From positions 184,001 through 248,000 of the forward strand of contig NMRA01000343.1 in NCBI GenBank assembly GCA_002633005.1: a DNA stretch of 64,000 bases, read 5' to 3'. Made by a program: the position numbers and the translations under genes. The notes beneath the pieces are model-generated. The model ran no database searches. It saw nothing but the letters and a program-made list of their open reading frames with translations, and was not told where the DNA came from. Of this stretch, positions 33,301 to 45,929 are shown one piece after another. This stretch comes from Phoronis australis. Lineage: Eukaryota > Phoronida > Phoronidae. Every line of letters begins with the position of its first letter. The first letter of the stretch is position 1.

Positions 33301-36300
33301 TTGCTGTTTCCCAGCGATGACGCTTCCTGCCAATCTCTGACTGCATCTTCGTGTAAACCCTTGCTTGACTTCTGAACACCAGAGACTGTTCGACTTAAAC
33401 CAGTATACATGTTTACCAACGACATGAACGAATCGCAGGCTTCCTCAAAAGCTTTGCGGGCCACTGCCTTTTGCTGAAAGTACAACACTTTTGTTACTCA
33501 TTTACAAGGAGGCAGTAAAATGTATTTGTAATCATATTACATATTCACAGCATTTAAAGAGATTCGACATCTCAGACCTTAGTATAGGTAATTCCCTTTA
33601 CCATGTAACACAGTAACATCTTATCAAATTCATTCCAGTTGGTGTTTTGACTTAAGTCATCTGCTACTTTAAATTTGATGTTGAATGTAAACTGAGATTC
33701 AGATTTTGTGTCTAAGAAAAATTAAAATCAAACATTCAGCCAACACAACACTTAACAGTCCTAAGTAGAGCTTGTCAAAATAACTTCAAATAATTATTCA
33801 AAATACTGAATTAACAAAAACGGTCACACATCAATAATATATCGGCTCACCTGATCAACATTATCGTCGCCTTTCGCTTCTTCCTGTTGCTGAGGCAACA
33901 CATGCCTGGTCGACTTGGGCATACTGAAGGCGACTCGCAAAAGACAGGACAGTCGTCCATGGTTGTAGTTGTCAAACTCATTCCTGCCATCTTTTACAGT
34001 GAGGAGCTGGTGGTAATTAATTAAGTTGACGCCCAAAGCGATAGCAGTTCCCTGTGAATGTCAGAGAAAAAGTTTAAACCAGATTAATATAGCAAACATT
34101 AAATACACTGAGAACTCTTTCCACATTTGTGCAGTGAATATTCTTCGATATGCAAACATGAACAAAACAAAATGTTTCTGAAATAATCACGAGGAATGAG
34201 TTTTTATCAGAGAATTTAGTAATCTAGTATAACGTATTCACAACAGTACAAACCAGTTTGCTCACTAGAAAGACTTTTCTCAAACCAGCAATCAAGCACA
34301 ACAGCTTGAAATTTCCTGACTGTGGTCTCATAATTTTACAACGAGTAATTTCATTTACTAGGGAAAAGATACCAATAGCTACAAGCCTACAACTAAGTTT
34401 AAAGATTGCAAAAAATATAACTTAAATGAACATTACAAAAAACAAAACATGCCAATACACAAAGATAAGCTCAGAATTTCAAGCTGAAAAATCGTAATTC
34501 TAATGTATTACCATCACATCAAACAATATGATGTTCACATGGGCACTTAAACTGCTATTCTGACAACCATTTGGACATGCTAAATAAAATCACAACTATA
34601 ATATTGTGATTTGTCAACTGTTATGAATAAAAAAACATTGACCACCTGCTGACGCAACAGAGAATGTCGCGACACACAGCACTGTTTGCAAATCACTAAC
34701 ACTGTGCAAACTTTTTCGTAATTTGACAACAAGGCCACTAAAACTTCAATGTAAAAGCAGCACAACAGATATTAAAATAACCATTAAATTTTGATCAGGC
34801 AAATGTAGGTAACAGCTCTTACCAAGCTGAGAGATTCTAGCAAGTAGGTCTTCTTGCCAAAATGGCAGTAGTTCCTAAAGGTATGTTGCCACTCCTGATC
34901 ACCCCCTGGGGAGTCTTTATTGGGGGTCTCCACCAACCCATCAGGCCAACTGAAGGGAAAACAAATAGGTGAGAGTAAATTTCAGCAGCAACATTAGCAC
35001 AGTCACTCTTGATTATCACACCTACATCCATTCTTGACCTAATTTGCACACAATAGGGCGCATAAATGAAATTTTATTTGGACAAATTTCTCAAAAAAAT
35101 AACGGTTAAGAACATTTAAATTTATTATTTGCTTAGTTTGTTCAGAGCAGGTGTAGGAAAACAGAAATTTGTAAGTTTTCATTATAATTTAAGGTAATCT
35201 GCCTAAGAAATAAAAATGACAATGATGGCAATCCGTGCTCTACCTGCTGAAATTGGTCAGATTTTATCATACCCGTGCAGTTTGAACCTACACAGCCATG
35301 CCTCAATACAGTAATCTTAATACTTCATACACATACAACTACGAAAAAGTGTCACTGTTTTGTTCGTCAAAGACTGACTATAGTCCTATGGATAATAAAG
35401 AAATACCAGAAGCAGTGTTCTTGAATAGAAGTTGTACAGCGCAAACTATGTCAGTTTTGAAGTAGATAGTTAAGTGGCCCACAGAGTGCTAATTAAGTTA
35501 TGCCAAATAAAAAATAGCATGCCTAACTACAAACTGGAACACTGAAATAAAGTCTGCGACAACAAATCAGTGTAAACAATATGCATTCAGTGCATTCTTT
35601 GATGGTGTGTAAGAAGAATGCTATCTTTCCATGATATTGAAAAAACAAAGAATTCTATCCCAGGATATGATCCAGAACAATGGTTTTCAAAGACAGTTCT
35701 GCATGGAGCTTCAAACTCAAATTCTTCAGAGAAATTTGACAAACAAGAATGTATGTTACCACCATAATGTGTGCTTATTAAGTGATCAGTGAATAGCCAT
35801 AATCAAACCTGGTGCATTTTAGGTGCTGCTCAATATAAATTATTTTAATTTTAAGTTAAAATTTCATTGAAGATGGTGCAAAAACAATAAAATGTCACGT
35901 AAAAAATTACTTACAAATATGAAGTAGGCTGTTTGTAAATTAATGTAGAATTCTTTATAGAGCAGTTGAGTCTGGAGCCTTCCTCCTCCTCAGCAGAGAT
36001 TGATCCCACTGGGGACGATCTCGCTGGGCCATTGTACTGTTGTCTTAAAGCTACAACAAATTATAATTATTGCATTAATTTAATATTACTTCTCAACGTT
36101 CGACAAAGGCAAAGTATCTGCCCGAAAATACAAGTAATGGTGTTTTTTTAAGTCACTTGCTACTCGTTTTCCCCGATTTGGGCTCACTCGTAAAAAGTGG
36201 CGACCAAAACAAAACATCGAAGAACGTCTGCAAGGCACCCATAGAGTACGAGTGAGGTCAATTTTCTACTCGCATTTTACTTTTTCCACGCACACATTTT

Positions 36301-37693
36301 AGCGTTTGCTCATTTATGTGAAGCCCTGTTTCTCAACTCCGTATACGATAGTGCATGTTTCTCAACTCCATATACGATAGTGCATGTTTCTGTGATCACC
36401 TTATTATTATCATGCTACGTGTTTTTCCAAGAATACAATTTTTCATTCAGCTCAAGGTAAGGTGTCAATTAAGATTAAATTTGTTTTTTAATTTTTTCAT
36501 GACTGACCATTTACTATGTGTGCGACTCTGAAATATTTTAAAAGATATTAATTCGACAAAAGAAGCATTTTTAGGTATGGAGAAAATATGACGTACATAG
36601 CATCAAAATGAGAGTCCCAACATGAAATTTGGGAAAATAAAATATTTCACCAACCAACTTGTTCATCACAGATCATTGATGGTAAGGTAAGTGGAAATAC
36701 TTTAAGGGCAGCCCAACCTGTCAAGGCCTTCTAATGAATTTCTACAAGGTATTATTTTTCATTTTCAAGTAATTCACTTCACCAACGCCCAGGATCTCAT
36801 CTACTTGAAATCGAACTCGAAAATACATTTTCTACCTTCCTTAAAATTTAATACAAACGTAATTTTTTAAAAAATCATTAATATATTATCCACAGAATAA
36901 AGCTGACGGAAGACCTCTAGTTTCTATAAAAAATTTCAAGCATTCACATAAAAATATTCAAATGGGTTTTTAAGTATCATGATCCGTGAAGAGCAGATCA
37001 CATGACGCAAAAAACCAAAGATGAAAACCCATCAACTTGTATGACCCAAAAAATTAAGATGACTCAGTAAACCACAATGTGATAACCTCGTCACAGAGTG
37101 CACACACATACAAAAGGTAATTTTTGTTCAATAGATAAATGATCACTCACATCAGGGAAATTTTGAAACATGATGCAATAGCGCAGGTGTCTCATTGACA
37201 AAACAATGGCAAGAAAAAAAAAAAACAGATAGACCATTCAAAGTGTTGTCTAGTCAATGTCCTTGTCTGAAACGTAGAATGCAAATTACTTCATTGGCTT
37301 AATTAAATTAACAAAGGAGCATCGAGCGTCTAATAAAAGAACATCAACAAACAACAAAAGAGCATCTCGAAAGTGATTTGGTTTCAAAAGTTATACTCAA
37401 ACATGGGCCGTTGTTGAACGTCTCTGTTTCGACGGAATGTTAACAAAATTGGTGCATAACAGTTTATAAACATTAACAGGATGATTAAAACAGTGGCACT
37501 TAGTTATTTTCGAATTCAAACCAAGAAGATGTCACGTGATGCAAATACACTAACCTAACTCGGTCTCCACTTGCGCAACAATAAATGTGATTATGACTCC
37601 AGTTTTTCTGCTTAATCAACCAGTTTCCTAGCTTCAAGTGTTGCTTATTTTACGGATCTTACCTCGAGGAAGGCCTTTGAAGATCTTCCACAT
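30357..37693 (-). CDS. DELE1: DELE1 (DAP3-binding cell death enhancer 1), mitochondrial stress relay protein, complete
   Basis: Nine exons, phases consistent, 533 residues (human 515): 37663-37693, 35915-36050, 34823-34949, 33851-34051, 33237-33473, 32783-32938, 32046-32135, 31288-31447, 30357-30820 (TAA). The start MWKIFKGLPRALRQ parallels the human MWRLPGLLGRALPR and is a basic, amphipathic mitochondrial targeting sequence. A short hydrophobic stretch, GTAIALGVNLI, starts at about 99. From about residue 205 to 400 come Sel1-like/TPR repeats: SSLGNSKADYNLGICYELGR, LAGHSKAQYNLAML, LELAASQGLAE, QTYLGVLY, DANALYQLAICYEQGLGV and QAGHAKAQYNLAVFHENG. The tail is polar with SSSSPNLV, as in human. 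Known in human: OMA1 cleaves DELE1, whose C-terminal part binds the kinase HRI to start the integrated stress response. Repeat order and the tail separate it from generic SEL1L-like proteins. Confidence 0.9.
31508..31712. mobile_element. possible short inverted-repeat element in a DELE1 intron
   Basis: The left end, GGGACTGATCCCGTGAGA, and the right end, TGATCCCATGAGATCAGTTC, are partly inverted copies. In between is a neat hairpin, GACTTAT...ATAAGTC with CCTGG/CCAGG inside (about 31,537-31,572). There is no coding content. The element boundaries are uncertain. Confidence 0.35.
36328..36385 (+). repeat. 29-bp direct tandem duplication
   Basis: Two copies of a 29-bp unit beginning GTTTCTCAACTCC and ending GATAGTGCAT, differing by one base. 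It lies in intron 1 of DELE1. Confidence 0.9.
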
Positions 37694-37791
37694 GTTGTCA
37701 CATCGCTACGTTGGAAAGAAGATCATCTCCGCGAAGGTCTCCACCACGACTTGGGTTTTTACCCCCCACAATGTCCTGGTTTGACGTCAAA

Positions 37792-37799
37792 TGTGACCT
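37792..37799. promoter_or_regulatory. CRE/ATF palindrome upstream of DELE1
   Basis: TGACGTCA, the full palindromic cAMP-response/ATF element, lies 99 bp upstream of the DELE1 ATG. A TATAAAAG on the plus strand follows at about 37,800. CREB/ATF-family binding is inferred from the motif only. Confidence 0.45.
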
Positions 37800-38932
37800 A
37801 TAAAAGGTTTAGCCTAGTTACACGCTCGGCTAAATTCCCTTTGAAAGCACTCATACAAATGGGACGACTAGGTTTATGCTAGGCTACTTTCTTTCAATGT
37901 TTTACTAAAAATGTCATTTAGCTAAAATATACTTGAAAATTTTTCAATAAGTTAATTAATTCAGTTGAAATTTATTTTTGATATATTTCAATAAAACTAT
38001 TTTAAGTTAATTACGGAAATAAACGGTTTTACACGGTAAAAATAGGTCATTCAAACATAAACACAGCTTCATTGAATCAGATGGGCTACTCCGTCACCGC
38101 AAAGCAGAAAGTTGTGTCAGGTGTGCTTCTGTAAAGTAACATTCGTATCTTTGTAGGATATTCTAGATGCAAACCGACTATCTAGATCTTGACTGTTTAG
38201 CTTGCTTGAATTCTTATTACTGTGTGTATTAATTATAGGTGTCTGTCAATGTCGTGATCCCCGTCGACAGTCGTCGACTACACAGTGATGAGTGAGACGG
38301 ATGCGTTCTGTTTGAACTGGACAGTTCACTGTCACAAAGTATTAATTTAACGTCAAACGCCTTACTGTCATTTTTGTTGTTAATCAGAGTTTTGTTTGTT
38401 TCCTTGATGGATGGCAATTGGAGACCTTGATGCTATTCGTTTGTTTCTCATAAAACATGTTTAGCGTGTCTGAGCCCGGCCTGCTTCATCAAACCATGAC
38501 CAGGCACTTTTTAACTGGGACTTGCTTTTCACTGGTAAGTGCTATAGAAGCTCAGTTTTGATGGATGAGACGAATCATATTTGTTTGCTCGTTGAATGAC
38601 GGTGCAGATCTTTCTGTAAACTGAAACAGAACATACCATGTCATTCTCATATGCTTAATTACAAATTGAAGGCGAACGTGTCATAAACTAGACAGCTCAC
38701 CTGTAAACAGGTAACCTTGTCCTTGGAGATGTGCATACCTGTTTAGTTGAATAAACCATTGATTGACCAGTAACCTGCCACTGAAGTCATTTTGTTTGCC
38801 ATGGAACGGAGCAATTGTATTGTAGTAAAATCTAAGGTTGGCTTATATTAATTAAGTTAGCTTGGATATTTTTGTGGGGTGGAGTCTAGTCGGGCTTTTA
38901 AGTGCCTCTTCACACACCTGCACATGTATCAG

Positions 38933-39116
38933 CCTACATCACGGCAGAAGGGCTGCTGAATATTCATGTTGCACCCTCATTGGCCAACACCGGCATAAGG
39001 GCCGGGACAGCCAACGTCCAGTCGGCAGTCTCCAAGACGAACGACAAACTCTCGCATGCCAACTGGGGACGCACGCAGCAGAAGGCTAGTGCAGTAGTGA
39101 ACACTGTCTCACTACG
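38933..39116 (+). other. unassigned coding-like exon upstream of pirin
   Basis: A GC-richer 184-bp stretch follows an acceptor-like ATGTATCAG and ends in CTACG before GTAGTT. One frame is open throughout and reads like real protein: YITAEGLLNIHVAPSLANTG, later KTNDKLSHANWGRTQQKA. If spliced from 39116 to the pirin acceptor at 39645/39646, the frame continues without a stop into the pirin reading frame. No ATG exists in this frame and no upstream exon of the needed phase was found. I do not recognise the peptide. It could be an alternative first-coding segment, a 5' UTR exon with chance codon bias, or a relic of another gene. Confidence 0.35.
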
Positions 39117-39175
39117 GTAGTTATAGTTAATAATTTTTAGAAATGATTTGTTTCAGACTGTAGTGGGTACTCATG

Positions 39176-39330
39176 ACTGTGGCGGATTTAGAGAGGGGGG
39201 GAGGGGCAAGGGACCATGGCCCATGGCCCCTCCTAAAACTCCCAGATTCTATTTGGCAGTTTGTGATGGGCAAAATCCTTGGTAACACATTGCCCTGCCC
39301 CCCCAACTAAATTTCCTGGATCTGCCACTG
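39176..39330 (-). mobile_element. GTGGCGGATC-type MITE, copy 1
   Basis: The ends are TGTGGCGGATTTAGAG and CTGGATCTGCCACTG, inverted relative to each other and followed inward by G-rich and C-rich runs. The reverse complement aligns over its whole length with 46,481-46,626. There is no coding content. TIRs of the GTGGCGGATCCAGG type are familiar from short non-autonomous DNA elements in many invertebrate genomes. Confidence 0.8.
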
Positions 39331-39826
39331 CAGGAGTCTGAAGATGTGTATAGTGACCAAAAATAGGTTGAGATCATTTAAGAGTACCATCACAATTGAT
39401 ACGAAAATCAATCAAAACTGGGGTTCACCCCTCTCAAAAAGCCTGGCCATGTGAATGCTGAATCTGAGAGATACAATGTAAGAAACTCATTGTGTGTATT
39501 TGTGGCATACATACATGTAGTCATTTATATTCTTCAGTCGTAACAAGTATTGTCTGTCACTATATTATAAGCAACAGTTTTTCTCGTATTGGTATGTCCT
39601 GTCTCATGTGTTTAGCCCTGAATTTTTCATTTTGTTGTTTTACAGTGAGAAAGTACAACATCCTTTTCGTATGCCACAGCAACCTTCTCTCGCCGGAAAG
39701 CGACTGATTCTGGCTTCGTTCCTGCTAGCCATAAAAGTACAGAAAACTCGTCTACATCAGGTTTCTAGTCGGTTTATTGGACACACTGGTGCGGATCTTT
39801 GTCCTTCTAAACAGTCTCGGTGTAAG

Positions 39827-42800
39827 ATGTCATCACGTGCAGTGACACTCAGTGTTTTAAGTAAAGAGCAAGATGAAGGTGTAGGAGCGAGAGTAAGACG
39901 TAGTGTGGGGTCATCCAAGGTACTACAGTAGTATCAGTTTTAAATGGTCAGGCTACTCAAACACCACAGCTCATGCCCTTTTAGTTCTTCACTTGCAAGT
40001 ACGACTTGGCCTGGTAAATTCAGTTAACCAACTCACAAATGCGGCTTACTGACTGCCAAGCATGGTGTCCGACTCACGAAATGATGATGCTTATGCACCA
40101 ATTAAACATAGCTCCTGACTCAGTAACCGCCAAAAACGGAGCACTGATGTGGAGTTCATGTGCAGTGTACGTGAGTTTGTGTGCACACAAGATTTTGAGT
40201 CATTTTTTGATTGTTTGAGTTATGTTCTGTGAGTCAAGCATAACATTTGGTGTTCAGTGAACCAAAATTAGCCAAGATTCCATCTGCCACTAAAGGGATC
40301 ATGACCAGACTAAAAAACAGTGATTTCGATGTGACACCGACTATTCTGTGCCAACATCTTCAAAACTGAAGTTCAGATATGAGCAGCCTCATACGGATCT
40401 AATGCAAAGTCCTATGACCACAAACTGACACACGGTGGCGCTGCCACAAGCATGAATACCAGGCTATCCCTACTACCAAGGCATTGTTAAAATGTCGCTT
40501 CTTTTGTGGCAACAATCACAGCACAGCAATTTGTCTGGTGATTGCCAAATTTGATACCATCCCCATAAGTGACAACAAGCATGTTTTGGTGATGTTTATG
40601 AATGCAGCAGCTGTGTTGTCTAAGTAGCCTGATGTATGTCATTGTAGTTTAATGCTTGAAGTTGTAAAAATATAGGCATCAGTGTTCAATAGAATCATAC
40701 AGCCATGGTCAGAACAAGACTGGAAAATTTGCAACCTTGAAGCACCGTAAAGTACTGGGCAGTATCTTCAGCAAGCGAAGAAGCATGATGTGTTACTACC
40801 TGTATCGATCCTAACATTTTCAGCTTCTTTTTTTCTAGATTAAGTGGGTATTGGGAAGAGCTTCATTACTGTTTTGACCCCTGAGAGACATGCGTTATTT
40901 AAAACGTAACCGTCACTATAAAATGTATGCAATTGTCCAAAAATGCTGATGTAAAGCAGCATTCAGAAATAAATTTCATTCTCTGTGTAGTTCCCATGGG
41001 TAAGTGTTTAACGAAAATACTTTCTTGTTTGTCACATGTTTTATTCGTACTTTATTTGTAAAAGAAACCTATAACTCATGCTGGTATTGACAGCTCAAAA
41101 TCGCTGTTAACGTTTTCTTAATGATCATTTTGTTTTTGTTTTATACCACCTTAAACTTTTTTATGAAAATTCTGTTTTTGATAGCTCCTAATGCAAAAGT
41201 GGAACATTTTAACAGCAATTCCTAACCGCACAGCATTTTGGAGATTAAGTGCATAAAGCACTATCTGTGAAAGTTTCGTATGAATCCGTCAGTCACCTGA
41301 GAATCTGATATGACGTTCCAAAGTTAGCCAAATTCTGACATATTTTAGGGTTCCACATAACTGATTAGTTTATTTGTAACAGTTAGTGATCAATTACTTT
41401 TTGACATAAGTCAGGTTTATGGCACATTTAAGGAATCTGTTTTACTTTGATGGTCCAAGCTAATTAAGAAATTTTATTACCATTGCTTTTGGCTAGTTCA
41501 TAGCTTGGAGGGATTTGAACCAAAGTTTTGATTTTTGATTTTGATTTTTGAATCTTGTTTGCTGTTTTAGCTCCAGAATCTCGATCCATTTCTGATGCTC
41601 GATGAATTCCGTGTGATGAAACCAGCTGGGTTTCCTGACCACCCCCATCGAGGATTTGAGACAGTCACCTACATGCTTAAAGGAGCTACTGAGCATGAAG
41701 ATTTTACCGGTCATAGAGGAGTGATCAGGGCAGGTGATCTTCAGGTATTTAACACAAGTTGGAAATGTGGAACAGCCTTTTTCTGTATAATTTAACTTCT
41801 CCCCAACTCTCCCCCTTTGAGGTAATCAGTTACTATAGTACCCATCGTTAGCCATTTATTTTTGTACATAATATATGATTCCCCTTGTTCATTGAGTGTT
41901 GTGAAAGTGGTATGTTATTAAACAATGGGAAGTTTATGGAAGGAATTCGATATCCTGTGAGCAATTTTTGGATGGATGCAATGTTGTTAAAAATTAAGTG
42001 CCAATAGACTAGATGTTTCACAGTGGATGACCGCCGGATGTGGAATCTTGCACTGTGAGATGCCCCATGGAGATGAGGAAGCCCATGGTCTCCAACTGTG
42101 GGTCAACCTTGCCAAGAAGGACAAAATGGTGGCGCCTGCGTATCAAGAACTACTATCCAAAGACATCCCCGTGGTTACCAGTGCTGATGGTGGCACTACA
42201 GTGCGCGTGATCGCTGGCTCGTCTATGGGGACAACGGTATGTCAACACCTGCTAAGTATAGGGAGACAAATTTTCACTATGTGTAGATTTATTTAAGGTA
42301 ACTGTGAATCTTGTTTACCAGGTTGTACTTATGTGCAATTATTTTAAATTCTGTGTGGGTCGCCAGAGATGGGCCACAACTTGATATCACAGACTTGTTC
42401 ATGGGACCTAAAATAGGTGGCTACTCCATCTTTCAGCTTAGAAATGTAATATGTGCGTCTGCAACATCTATTTTGGGGTGCATCTGCTGTTACTGTGGGA
42501 TGTGGCTATTGTTTCTAAACCCGAGATGCGGCTATATTTCGTTTGTGGGATGTGAAGATTGTTGTTAATCCGGGATGTAGCCTGCTGTTATAGAATGTGG
42601 CTAGTGTTGCTACTCCATTATGTGGCTATTTGTTGCTGGTGCGTGATGTGACTAATGAACTGCTCTAGAATGTGATTATAGTCTGGCTTGTTTTTTCAGT
42701 CCCGTGTTTACACCCGAACTCCAACTATGTATCTTGACTTCAAACTAAAGAGTGGTGCCAAGGTTGTTCAAGACATACCTCAAGACTGGACTGCATTCAT

Positions 42801-45636
42801 ATACACTTTGTCTGGAAATGTATGGATAGGTCTGTGACAGTTTGCATTAAAGGTGTTCAACTGTTAACCTTTTTATCCAAGTCACATTTTTTCAACTAAT
42901 CTAAACTGATATTGAATGTATTACTTATTTACCATCCATGAAACCACAAATTCTTCAGTTCGTTGATGATGATTGAAACTCACTGTCAAAATTTGTAAAT
43001 TTCGGACTCAATATGATGTGTAGGTGAAATTTCATTTTGTCAGCAAATTAACAGTTAACTTTTCAGAAAAAATACTTTGCTTTTAGTATGGTTTGTATGG
43101 TGGTAAACCATATATACTAGACCTTCAGTTTGTACGAAAATAGAACAGAAGTTGTAAATAAATTGAATTTGTTCATGACATTTAGCAAGCGAGTTCTGCT
43201 AGACATGTAGACTATAACTGTTCCTATTCACCCTGCAGGCCCTAGTGACAAGTTGACCAAGGCGGAAGCTCACCACACAATGGTTCTCAGCCGTGGCGCT
43301 ACAGTCCAAATAGAAAACAAAGATTCCAGCCCAAGTCACTTTGTCTTGATTGGAGGACAGCCTATTGGGGAACCTATTGTACAACATGGTAAGTGACCGC
43401 TTAGTAGTTAAGGTTATGTGAGGCCCTAGAAAAATGTCCAAAACTGGCTGAATTTGAAGAATCGTGTCACAGAAATGGCTGTCTCGGGTTCACATGAAAC
43501 TTTCAAATACTCTGCTTGATGCGGTGTTCAGTTTTTAAAATGAAAAGTGAAAAAATAAAAACAGAATGATAATTTGGAAAACCGTAGCTGCAGTGTTTTT
43601 AATTTTTCATCTAGAGCACAGTCATATATCAAACAAAATTTGATCAATTGACATGTTATTGATACAGTTGTTTTGCTATCAAATTGAATGCACTATTCGT
43701 TTTTAATAAATATTAGTTAAAAGACATGGTCATGGCACAGTTTAAGGTATTATTTAAAAAGTCAAAAATCGAATTTTACAGGCTTTCTACTTTCAGAAAA
43801 TATATACTTTTACTACAGTCAATGTTAAGAGCTATAGTTTTGTAGATTTTTGGCTTAAAGGTACTACATTTATGCTGTTGTAAACTTGTATTCCATCAAA
43901 GACACAGATGATTGAAATAGACCACTCGCTACATTAAAAACAGTCTCAACTTATTCCTTTCTCAGTTGAGGAGTGTTTTCCATGCTTTGAAGGAACTGGC
44001 AGTTTGGTATTGCGTGAGATCATGGTTAGCAGATAAAAACGCACACCATGACAAGCAAACTTTTTTATCGTTGTCTCGACCATTAACGTACTGTCAGTTC
44101 TTTCCACAAGTTGAGACCAATTTTTGAATGTAAATGATTTAAATCAAGAGTTATTTTTGATATTTTTGGTGGAAGGTAGACTTTTATAGCAGGTGTAAAA
44201 ATGGGTGACCTGTAGTCTTAAATTTCCTCTTTTGCAGAGGTAGATAAACATTTTGTGATTGACCTAGTTTTCAAAAGGTTTAATTATTAAACTTTTCTTA
44301 GTTAGACAGACAGGAAAGGAACAATTTATCATGTGCCACGCCCAGCTTGTGAAACTTCACTGCTCGGCTTTGGGTTGAAGAATGTCAAAAAAATAATTTT
44401 GATGTTGATAGTGATTAGCACGATAGCTGTGTGTCCTACTGAACTGCAACATTGCGGGTAAATATCGTCATATTTAGTTGACTGTTGCTGGTAGTCAACG
44501 GGGACATGGAGCTAGTGTCTTGCATAAAATCTAACTGACTTTGACAACTGAGCTTTTTACGAAGTGTGCTTGCACATTCTAAAGCAGAGAGTTATGGGAA
44601 AATTGGCTACTCAGATAGTTTCAGCTTATAAATACAGGATGTAACCTAATGTCAAAATAGCTTTTTTTCATTTTTTGAGTGCATCTAACCTAGGATACAA
44701 CATAACTTATTGTGAATCATAGTTCTAACATTGTTAATTTGTTAGTGACGATTGACAAATTTTCAAAATATTGTCTGATGGTAGTTATGTTGTAAAACTC
44801 ATGGAAAAGCATTCATTTATTTTTGTGCTGCAGAATTATCTTTTATGGACCATATGAGAAAATAAAATTTCATTAATCTTTAGACATTTTACCAAAACGA
44901 AATGTCGTCTGCATACATTTCTACACATTTGACGGGAGTGGTGACTTTCTGCAGTTCATTGTTCAGATTGATTCGCACACAGTCCGTAATTAAAAAGATA
45001 AATTTCAAGGAAAGAATGACCATGAGTGTGCAAGGATGGGTCAGCTGACGAGATATCTTTCAGTATCATTTTCTTGAGTGTATTCTCTTGCAAGGTTGTT
45101 GAGTTTATTATTTTACCCTGACAAGATCTTGTGTTACACTAGCGCCATCTTGTGAGATGTAGTAACACGTCCAGTCTTCTAATCCAGTCTACTATTTCAG
45201 TGTTGTTGTTTGGCTGAAGTGTATTGATCTGCAGAAATAAGTGTAGCCATGTACAGCTGGTTTACGGTTTAAACAAACTGATCAATTTTATTGAAATTCG
45301 ATTGGCTTTGACAAATTAAGTTATGGCAAACAGAAGATCACCGATTATGAACAAGAAGAAATTTTGCGAATCTTTTTTGAAGACTATTTTGTGACAAAAA
45401 TTATTTTGAAGGAGCCATATAGTCATTGTAAATTAAAAGTGAATGAACGTTAATTGTGATGCCATGTATCTGTGTAATCTAACTTAGGCCTATGGATTTT
45501 GTCTGTTGTAGGTCCATTTGTTATGAATACCCAGGAAGAGATTCGTCAAACTATGTCGGACTACAGATCGGGCCGGAATGGCTTTGAGAAGGCGCGTACT
45601 TGGAACTCATTTGTTGTTCGAGAGAATAACGATTAA
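39827..45636 (+). CDS. PIR: Pirin, iron-binding nuclear cupin protein (complete core)
   Basis: Six coding exons with consistent phases: 39827-39919, 41571-41744, 42024-42236, 42700-42829, 43239-43388, 45512-45636 (TAA), giving 294 residues (human 290). Pirin is a bicupin protein with one Fe site in the N-terminal cupin. In human it acts as a redox-sensing co-regulator of NF-kB, and it has quercetinase activity in vitro. Metal ligands are all present: His55 and His57 in FPDHPHRGFET, and His99 and Glu101 in GILHCEMP. Other hallmarks are TLSVLSKEQDEGVGARVRRS, HGLQLWVNL, VYTRTPTMYLDFKL, HFVLIGGQPIGEPIVQHGPF and NGFEKARTW. The start at 39827 matches the human start, but the frame is open upstream with another ATG at 39671, which would add 52 residues. 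The 5' exon probably begins at the acceptor ending at 39645. Confidence 0.96.
41110..41365 (-). repeat. dispersed repeat family, copy B (inverted)
   Basis: The reverse complement reads GTTATGTGGAACCCTAAAAT then AATTTGGCTAACTTTGGAAC and CATACGAAACTTTCACAG. This matches the start of copy C at 43,405 and copy A at 15,715. It lies in the first intron of pirin. Confidence 0.55.
43405..43880 (+). repeat. dispersed repeat family, copy C
   Basis: It begins GGTTATGTGAGGCCCTAG, continues TGTCACAGAAATGGCTG and CACATGAAACTTTCAAATAC, and later has GGCTTTCTACTTTCAGAAAA then CTATAGTTTTGTAGA. This is the fullest copy I can see. It lies in the last intron of pirin. Confidence 0.6.
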
Positions 45637-45929
45637 TTGAGAGGTCTTAGTTTGTAACATTTTAATCTCCTTTAGTCTCAGGATGAGGATGATGATGGTC
45701 ACATTTTTATTTGAAAACTTGTTTTTTAATTATCACTTAGATCTTTGCAATAGAAGAGATGCCTGTGCTACAAGTACAATTATCTTATTGCAGTCACTGA
45801 AATCTCACTAATTTCAGACAGAAAATTCACAAAATTAGTCTATTCAATTTTCAAGGGAGCCTTCAAGGTTTCTAACACTGTTGCTATTGTCCATAATTTT
45901 TCAAAACATTGTGTGATGATAGGTACCGT

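Larger units (their letters stand above)
37694..39826. other. head-to-head spacer between DELE1 and pirin
   Basis: It holds the DELE1 promoter on the left and the upstream exons of pirin on the right. A donor-like CACTG/GTAAGTGC at 38533-38535 suggests a 5' exon; the ATG at 38457 in it opens a 26-codon frame that would end soon after splicing to 38933. A coding-like stretch is at 38933-39116 and a MITE at 39176-39330. Confidence 0.45.

Noticed and set aside
36040-36260. Additional DELE1 exon on the minus strand between exons 1 and 2
   Set aside because: An acceptor-like site near 36,226 gives a short frame with a wrong exit phase. Using the acceptor at 36,051 for exon 2 joins exon 1 in phase and matches the human start.
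38457-38535. ATG with 26 open codons as the true pirin start
   Set aside because: Joined at its donor to either 38933 or 39646, the frame meets a stop at once or within nine codons, so it is at most a short upstream open frame in a 5' exon.
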